DNA of 64,000 nucleotides from Acanthopleura granulata (Eukaryota; Mollusca; Polyplacophora; Chitonida; Chitonidae). Under the pieces are notes generated by a model. It made no database searches. It worked only from the letters and a program-made list of their open reading frames with translations, and was not told the origin of the DNA. The stretch is taken from the NCBI GenBank assembly GCA_016165875.1, contig JABBOT010000004.1:31835866-31899865 (forward strand), read 5' to 3'. A program made the position numbers and the translations under genes. Below are positions 59,301 to 64,000 of this stretch, in pieces (the stretch's first letter is position 1; each line of letters starts with the position of its first letter).

Positions 59301-62300
59301 AACGAGGAAAACGAGTGTAATTACATTTAGCACTAAATTAACGCTCATTAAGCGTTATCACTGTGTTGTCAAAAGGTTTATAGCATAAACTATTATCAGG
59401 CCTATATTTCAAACTGCCTGATGCGGTGATTAACCCAACCATTGTTCACGGGTTATATCTTACCGGCTCTGCTAGCTTCAAGTAAAAAGGCGTTCCCGTA
59501 ATCCCAAAAGTGTAGCCCAGCTTCAGCTAGTCTGTTAATCGCCCCAACATGTCGTCTTAGGCTTACATGTAAACGATAAAGTTTGACTTTGATTTATTTA
59601 TGGAACTTGAAGGTAGGTTGAAAAGGATGCTTTTCTTCCGACTAAAGATTCGACAGCTTTGTTTTTCAAAAATAAGATTTAGATCTCAAACAAAGGAAAT
59701 TAAGCATTCTACAACGAACTTACCTCTCTTGGACCAAGTTCTTGAACTTCGTCGGATTTGCGTCCATCATTTCTCTACCTTCGTCATATGATAGCTTTTT
59801 AGGATATAAAAATTGGCAGCTAAAATATGTTAAAAATAAATTTTCCCAATGCAATAAAGAGCTTTATATTCGATGTATGACTTTAGCGAGCTTAAAACTT
59901 TGGACATTACGGTGTTCGATACTTTGTGCAATGTGCAATGGTGACATACCACATAAAGTTTGCAGCGAAGCTTTCCTATGTTTGTACATTTATAATTATG
60001 TTTGGGCTTTTGTTTGTTATAAGCCTTTGTGGGCGTATTTTGATTATAAAACGTATTAATAATATATATAATACTTTCAGTTTTAGACAGTATGAGGCTT
60101 GCTCAGTGCAACCTTTGACAGAGTAAACCTATGTCATTAGTGTTTCTTTGCCTACCTGCACTGGGTAATATCCCCCCAAGAACGGATTATGACATGATGT
60201 TTGATCGGACCCCAGATCTACAAGCAGGTCTCCCGTCTTCTTATACTCATCCACCAGTCGCTCCCTGAAACAGTGATAACACGCCGGCCTGTATTAATGA
60301 AAATTTCACACAAGCCTGAATTTGCCACTACCTGACCCCAGTCTACACCAGTAAAGATGCCACATCAACCTCCACCAGCCAAGATACCATCCTATCCAGC
60401 ATTATTAAATATCCTAACCAGGATCTTACCTCAGGCTAAATGTAGTTGTCAATATAACATTCGAATTCTTGTTATCAAGATCTCATCACAGTCTGTATTC
60501 GTCAGTATCCCTTCACAGCCTGCATTCGTCAATATCCCACCTCAGTCTGCATTTGCCAGTATCCCATCACAGTTTTCATTCGTCAGTATCCCATCACACT
60601 CTACATTCGTCAGTATCCCATCACACTCTGCATTTGTCAGTATGTTGAGATCTTACCTCAACATTGTTCATGATGCCCGGAAATCCGCATTTATGGATTC
60701 CATCTCATTTTGTACATATCAAGATCCCACACCAGCCTATATGCACCATGATCCCATTCCACACTAATAATCGAGATCTCACAATAACCTTTATTAAGCT
60801 TTCATTAAACCCATTAAGCACTAAGTCGCTATGTATCAACTCCCTATCCTAGCCTTTGTCTAACAAAGCCCCATCCTATTCCTTTTCAAGGTCCTATACT
60901 CATTAAGATGCCACCCTAACCTTTATTAATCAAAATCCATTAAGCCCAGACAAAGCCTTTATGTATCAAAATCCCACCAAAGCCTTTATTTATCAGGATC
61001 CAATCCCAACTTTAATCAAGTACAAACCCTAACCTTTACTGATCAAGGTGTATGAATGTGCATTTGGAAATAGCTAGTACAATCCACAGCTATCATACCT
61101 GGGGAAATATAACAAAAACTGGACAGGGTGATAAATGCGGAAAATTAGGTTTTTTGCATAATCTCATTCTGCTGTCAAGGTTTAGGAATGAGCTGTGGTG
61201 CGAATAGAATGTAAATACAGATTTTAATGTCAGAGAGCAAAGTAAAAATTACTTGCCATAGATCCACAACGTTGCCGTGATACCCGAGGCTCAGAGTTTG
61301 TTTATCCTGACGAGCTCGACGAATGATGCTGATACAATCGTCAAGGGTATCAGTGATCTCCATTAACCAGCCTTGTTCATGACGCTTCATTAAGGCTTCT
61401 TTGTTTACCTTACAAAAGGAAGAGAAGACTTCACCTGATGGCATCTTGCGTTATGTATATATAAAATATATAATCCCAGTGCTACTCAAATGATTTGTGG
61501 CGATTAAGGTCATTTTAATGGAGACACTGATCAAAAATTCTTATTACTGGAGTGAAACCTTCATTAATTAATTTATTTATTTGATTGGTGTTTCACACCG
61601 TACTCAAGAATATTTCACTTACACGACGGCAGCCAGCATTATGGTGAGCGGAAATCGGGCAGAGCCCGGTGGAAACCCACGACCATCCGCAGGTTGCTGG
61701 CAGACCTTCCCACGTACGGCCGGAGAGGAAGCCAGCATGAGCTGGACTTGAACTTGGTGGGAGGCTTCGGGTCAATGTGCTGCGATAGCGCGCTAACCGA
61801 CTGAGCCACGGAGGCCCCCGAAACCTTTATTAAATGTAAGCTGATGACAGTGATCACATGGAGAATGTAAAACCAAGGCTAATATGTTATTTTTGAAATT
61901 GAAACATTGCTGGTTGTGATCAAGAATGAATGTTAACCGGTATGACGCGTTAAAGATAAATTTTCAACAAAAGCCATATAAAATCAAAGCGTACTTTGGA
62001 TTCTATAAAATTTACGTCGATAATACAACACCGCTATCTAAATATCATATGCGACAATCGTAGACCATAAAGGAACGCTTTAAGTCGATAATTGCAGGCC
62101 CGTTTTTTAAGCAAAATATAAGACAAGTTCCCAAAGAAATATGCAAAAATGGTAGCTAAACTTGGTAATCCTACTAAAGGTACATTGGTAGTCCAGTCGT
62201 CCGATTATAATTTTATGTTCTGAAAGGGAAGTATCTGTACGTTACCTCCGCGACAACGCCGACACAACCGCAGATCACAGACGCCTTAGCTTGGGCTCCG

Positions 62301-63545
62301 CTCATCCCTCCAAGACCTGATGTCACAAACACCTGCAGGAAGATCACCGCTCATCACACGTGTATAAAACTCGCATTTCATGGGTACTATACATTCTACA
62401 TAACTCCATTCCCTTTCATGTTATCGCTGCGTTTAAAGAGTTTGACTTTGACTAAGATTTTGTTACACTTTTCTGTCAGCGACAGATTTGATTTAATTTC
62501 ACAAGTATGACCTATTGTGTGAATTACGGGAACGTTCCCTGACACGAATTGCAATAATACACGTAACATCAAAAAAATGTACTTTCAATCATAAGATGCT
62601 GCAAACACTGTAATCAACATTTCTCCCTGCAAGTGTCACTGTAGGTCAAAGGCGTATGTCTTCGTGAGGGGACATTCCTGCTTGCACTAAATGAAGAATT
62701 CAAACAAAGGCACCACAATAACACCAATGACATACCTTTCCGGCCAAATCATCAGTTCCCAAATAGCGGCGTGCAGCATTAAGGATAGTAATCTTCCAAA
62801 AATAAAGCATATATGTCATTTCAGAGATGCAATCATTGGTATGTGCAGTATTCTTAGGGTTTCTGTAGTCGGTCAGTAAAACATGACGAGGTTGAGTAGG
62901 TTTAAGTAGTTATAGTTTAATAATGCCACGACTTCTGATCTGATGCTTACCGTAGTGCCATGGACAATGCCTTGTGGCCCAATGTAACAGTAGCTCCCTG
63001 CCGTCATCTGGCCGTACCTGAAAAATGGAACGCCAGATTTATGTAATTAGCTAGAAGTACCTCTTGCACATGTAGGTACATAGTGCATACAGAATTGTCC
63101 GTCCAGTATGCACACTAACCTGGACTTTCGGTTTTCCTTAAAACTTCTAACAACAATTTCATTGTGGAGTGATGTTCTGTTACATGTAAACACCGCACTA
63201 TGGCTGAGTCGCATTTGCAAATGGTGTTTGAATAAATCGGTATAATGGAATCATTGTTCTAATTTGCAGCTTTTTTATGACTCGTTATTGTCACAGATGT
63301 CATTCAAATGCTAAAATTCTCCCCCCTATCTCCGTTTGTAGAATAGTCCATCGTATTAATTATTTGCTTTCTGGATTGCCTTGAGCCGATCAATGACAGA
63401 ATAGCACGGAATTTGGGTTGTGCTGTCGACAATTGCTGATCACTATATATTAACTCGCAATATACACATTTAAAAAGACTCACATTGTAATACCAAGAGC
63501 AAACAGCTTTTCATACATATCCCGTGACGAATAATTTGGGATTAC
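50308..63545 (-). CDS. UROC1: Urocanate hydratase, 3' 17 exons (5' end outside window)
   Basis: Converts urocanate to 4-imidazolone-5-propionate with tightly bound NAD+, the second step of cytosolic histidine breakdown. Exons in transcript order: 63484-63545, 62951-63017, 62736-62792, 62246-62332, 61253-61408, 60156-60260, 59724-59794, 59464-59561, 58851-58959, 58610-58698, 53753-53823, 53340-53438, 52748-52847, 52228-52309, 51303-51351, 50991-51041, 50308-50448. They give 497 continuous residues and a stop; all introns are GT-AG and the phases close at every junction. Family blocks in order: [35 protein letters not shown] (NAD-binding glycine loop), [128 protein letters not shown]. Animal enzymes are about 680 residues, so about 180 N-terminal residues lie beyond the right edge. 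Exon starts at 60260 and 59561 were chosen among alternative AGs by frame and homology. Confidence 0.95.
50462..50519 (-). promoter_or_regulatory. UROC1: Long pyrimidine tract before UROC1 last exon
   Basis: On the minus strand this is a nearly uninterrupted T tract of about 55 bases with a few G and C, ending about 13 bases before the acceptor TAG at 50449-50451. It would serve as a very strong polypyrimidine tract. It may also be a mutable poly-T repeat. Confidence 0.55.
51689..51942 (+). mobile_element. tRNA-derived SINE with target duplication, copy 3 (UROC1 intron)
   Basis: Starts GGAGCCACGGTGGCTCAGTC and ends GTAAAACACGAATCAAATAA plus ATAAA. It is flanked by TTTATGAAA at 51680-51688 and 51943-51951. 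It retains the central CCGTACGTGGGAAGGTCTGC segment. It sits antisense to UROC1, between the 52228 and 51351 exons. Confidence 0.9.
52480..52605 (+). repeat. Dispersed ~170-300 bp repeat family, copy (UROC1 intron)
   Basis: GTTAGAATAAAACCATAACA, AAGAGGCCGGATCTCACAGG and TTGCTCTGGTTTTACTCTCT follow the family order described at 44800-45050. The G-run start is missing. Confidence 0.6.
54160..54412. repeat. SINE tail fragment followed by dispersed-family copy (UROC1 intron)
   Basis: 54160-54215 matches the 3' tail of the 250-bp SINE in minus orientation (AAAGAATATTTCACTTA, CCAGCATTATG), without its head. 54268-54412 is a plus copy of the dispersed family (GGGGGGTAAGTTGTTACTT, GATTTCATCGGTAACGTGTG, CCCAGTTTTACTCTCT). 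Both lie in the 4.8-kb UROC1 intron. Confidence 0.55.
55020..55300. repeat. Dispersed repeat with tRNA-like part (UROC1 intron)
   Basis: Second copy of the repeat at 32940-33190: CCACCCACTCACATTATACT, CGAGCCGACAAGTCCTGTTT, GCAGAAACAAGAACCATTTT, CTTTGGTATGA. A related tRNA-like end (GACCTCCCGGTTCGAAC) occurs at about 57734-57750. Confidence 0.5.
55440..56310 (+). pseudogene. Relic of an uncharacterised invertebrate mobile-element ORF (UROC1 intron)
   Basis: Translating the plus strand across frames gives fragments in the order I remember from a large, multicopy ORF common in cnidarian, mollusc and crustacean genomes: HLELLKLL then [13 protein letters not shown] (55480-55640); [20 protein letters not shown] (about 55795-55855; family EQxNxxVKGxGG type); [17 protein letters not shown] (about 55960-56010; family MGNPF motif); and [20 protein letters not shown] (about 56210-56270). 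Stops and frame changes separate them, so it is dead. It is antisense to UROC1. The family has no function I can name. Assignment rests on motif order, not on a search. Confidence 0.55.
56311..58609. other. Rest of the large UROC1 intron
   Basis: No exon of UROC1 is missing here: the flanking exons join in frame. The element relic may continue to about 56900 in damaged form. The 118-codon minus frame at 58066-58422 has no splice context or homology that I can support. Confidence 0.4.
60275..61050. repeat. Degenerate minisatellite, 27-30-bp unit (UROC1 intron)
   Basis: The best part is 60484-60645, about six to seven copies of a 27-bp unit (CAGTCTGCATTCGTCAGTAT + CCCATCA). As an exact multiple of three it stays open and spells a false protein repeat (IPSQSAFVS). 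Outside that core, looser copies with GATCCCACACCAGCCT and CCTTTATTTATCAGGATCC extend from just next to the exon at 60260 to about 61050. No coding role. Confidence 0.75.
61568..61819 (-). mobile_element. tRNA-derived SINE with target duplication, copy 4 (UROC1 intron)
   Basis: Minus-orientation copy, so it runs in the same sense as UROC1. Head GGGGGCCTCCGTGGCTCAGT, tail AAACACCAATCAAATAAATA. It is flanked by GAAACCTTCATTAA (61554-61567) and GAAACCTTTATTAA (61820-61833), a 14-bp target duplication with one mismatch. The B-box area is slightly shortened relative to the other copies. Confidence 0.92.
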
Positions 63546-64000
63546 CTAAAATGAAATACATATTTATTTACTTCATAAAACAGGTCAGTTAGTTCCAAAA
63601 GTAATCTTCCTTGTTATGTAAACAATATGAAAAGTGATAAATATGATCAATGGCAACAATTTTACACATGATTTCCGGAGAAAGATGCTTGTCAGTCAGT
63701 AGGACACACTGGGTGTTGTTTCAGTCCCAACCTCTGATAAGGAATCATCGAAATCCTACCCCCACGCCGTAACCCACCCCCACACAACATTCAACCCCAT
63801 CTCCACTGTTCACTGGTTTTGGGTTACAGTAAGTGATTGACAGCGATCTTAATGCCGTTTTCGTGGCCTTTCACGAAGTACACATTGGAGATTTGTTCCA
63901 TTCTACCAAACTGGATATGACATACTGAGCTCGCTCTGGAGGGGAAACATGTGCATCACGCTTCTAAAGCTCATTGCGCCTTACTGCAAAGATAACTGTA
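63546..64000. other. UROC1 intron at right edge
   Basis: No further exon is visible before the window ends. The next upstream exon should encode the block that precedes VIPNYSS in the protein. The stretch at 63755-63800 is rich in CCCCCAC words. Confidence 0.5.

Noticed and set aside
59562..60155. Overlapping plus frames (for example 59742-60059)
   Set aside because: They overlap a UROC1 exon on the opposite strand and intron sequence; no domain is seen.
60261..60264. Acceptor TTTCAG four bases upstream for the UROC1 exon at 60156
   Set aside because: It has the better pyrimidine tract but breaks the reading frame with the previous exon, which ends VDLWQ in phase 0; the GGGAG acceptor restores the family sequence.
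60357..60767. 136-codon open frame with a 9-residue repeat
   Set aside because: It is antisense inside a UROC1 intron and produced by a 27-bp minisatellite.

Overview
The window looks like animal nuclear DNA, most likely from a bivalve mollusc or a close lophotrochozoan. The genes have many short GT-AG exons and long AT-rich introns. The spaces between them are full of dispersed non-autonomous repeats. The commonest repeat is a tRNA-derived SINE of about 250 bp whose 3' tail ends in AAATAAATAAA; I associate that tail with molluscan genomes from general knowledge, not from a search. There are no operons and no long uninterrupted bacterial-type reading frames.

Layout. 1-15.9 kb: no gene I can name; a degenerate tandem array (190-1330), a TIR element (2114-2567), decayed coding-like patches and one SINE. 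15.9-26.6 kb: a complete seven-exon plus-strand gene for a secreted flavin (FAD) amine oxidase of the polyamine-oxidase type. 26.8-27.3 kb: a 36-bp minisatellite. 30.0-39.3 kb: a second complete seven-exon copy of the same oxidase gene, in tandem and in the same orientation. The coding lengths of exons 1-6 are identical in the two copies. 39.3-50.3 kb: a repeat-rich gap with a dead Penelope-like reverse transcriptase, a second TIR element copy and members of other repeat families. 50.3-63.5 kb: a minus-strand urocanate hydratase gene (UROC1). Seventeen exons and the stop codon are visible; the first exons lie beyond the right edge.

Function. Both oxidases have an N-terminal signal peptide, the Rossmann FAD motif, the conserved Lys near residue 301, the C-terminal FAD-binding GEHT motif and a hydrophobic C-terminal tail. 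They are probably exported, and perhaps held at the cell surface by a GPI anchor, where amine oxidation would release H2O2. UROC1 is the cytosolic second step of histidine breakdown and has no evident link to the oxidases.

Most unusual signal. Three introns of the oxidase pair carry tandem arrays whose first unit overlaps the exon/5' splice-site junction: gene 1 intron 2, gene 1 intron 5 and gene 2 intron 6. The last is the clearest: about 22 further copies of a 75-bp unit follow, most of them repeating the 3' end of exon 6 plus a near-consensus donor. All exon boundaries were worked out by hand from splice signals, reading-frame continuity, paralogue agreement and family homology. None has been checked against transcripts.
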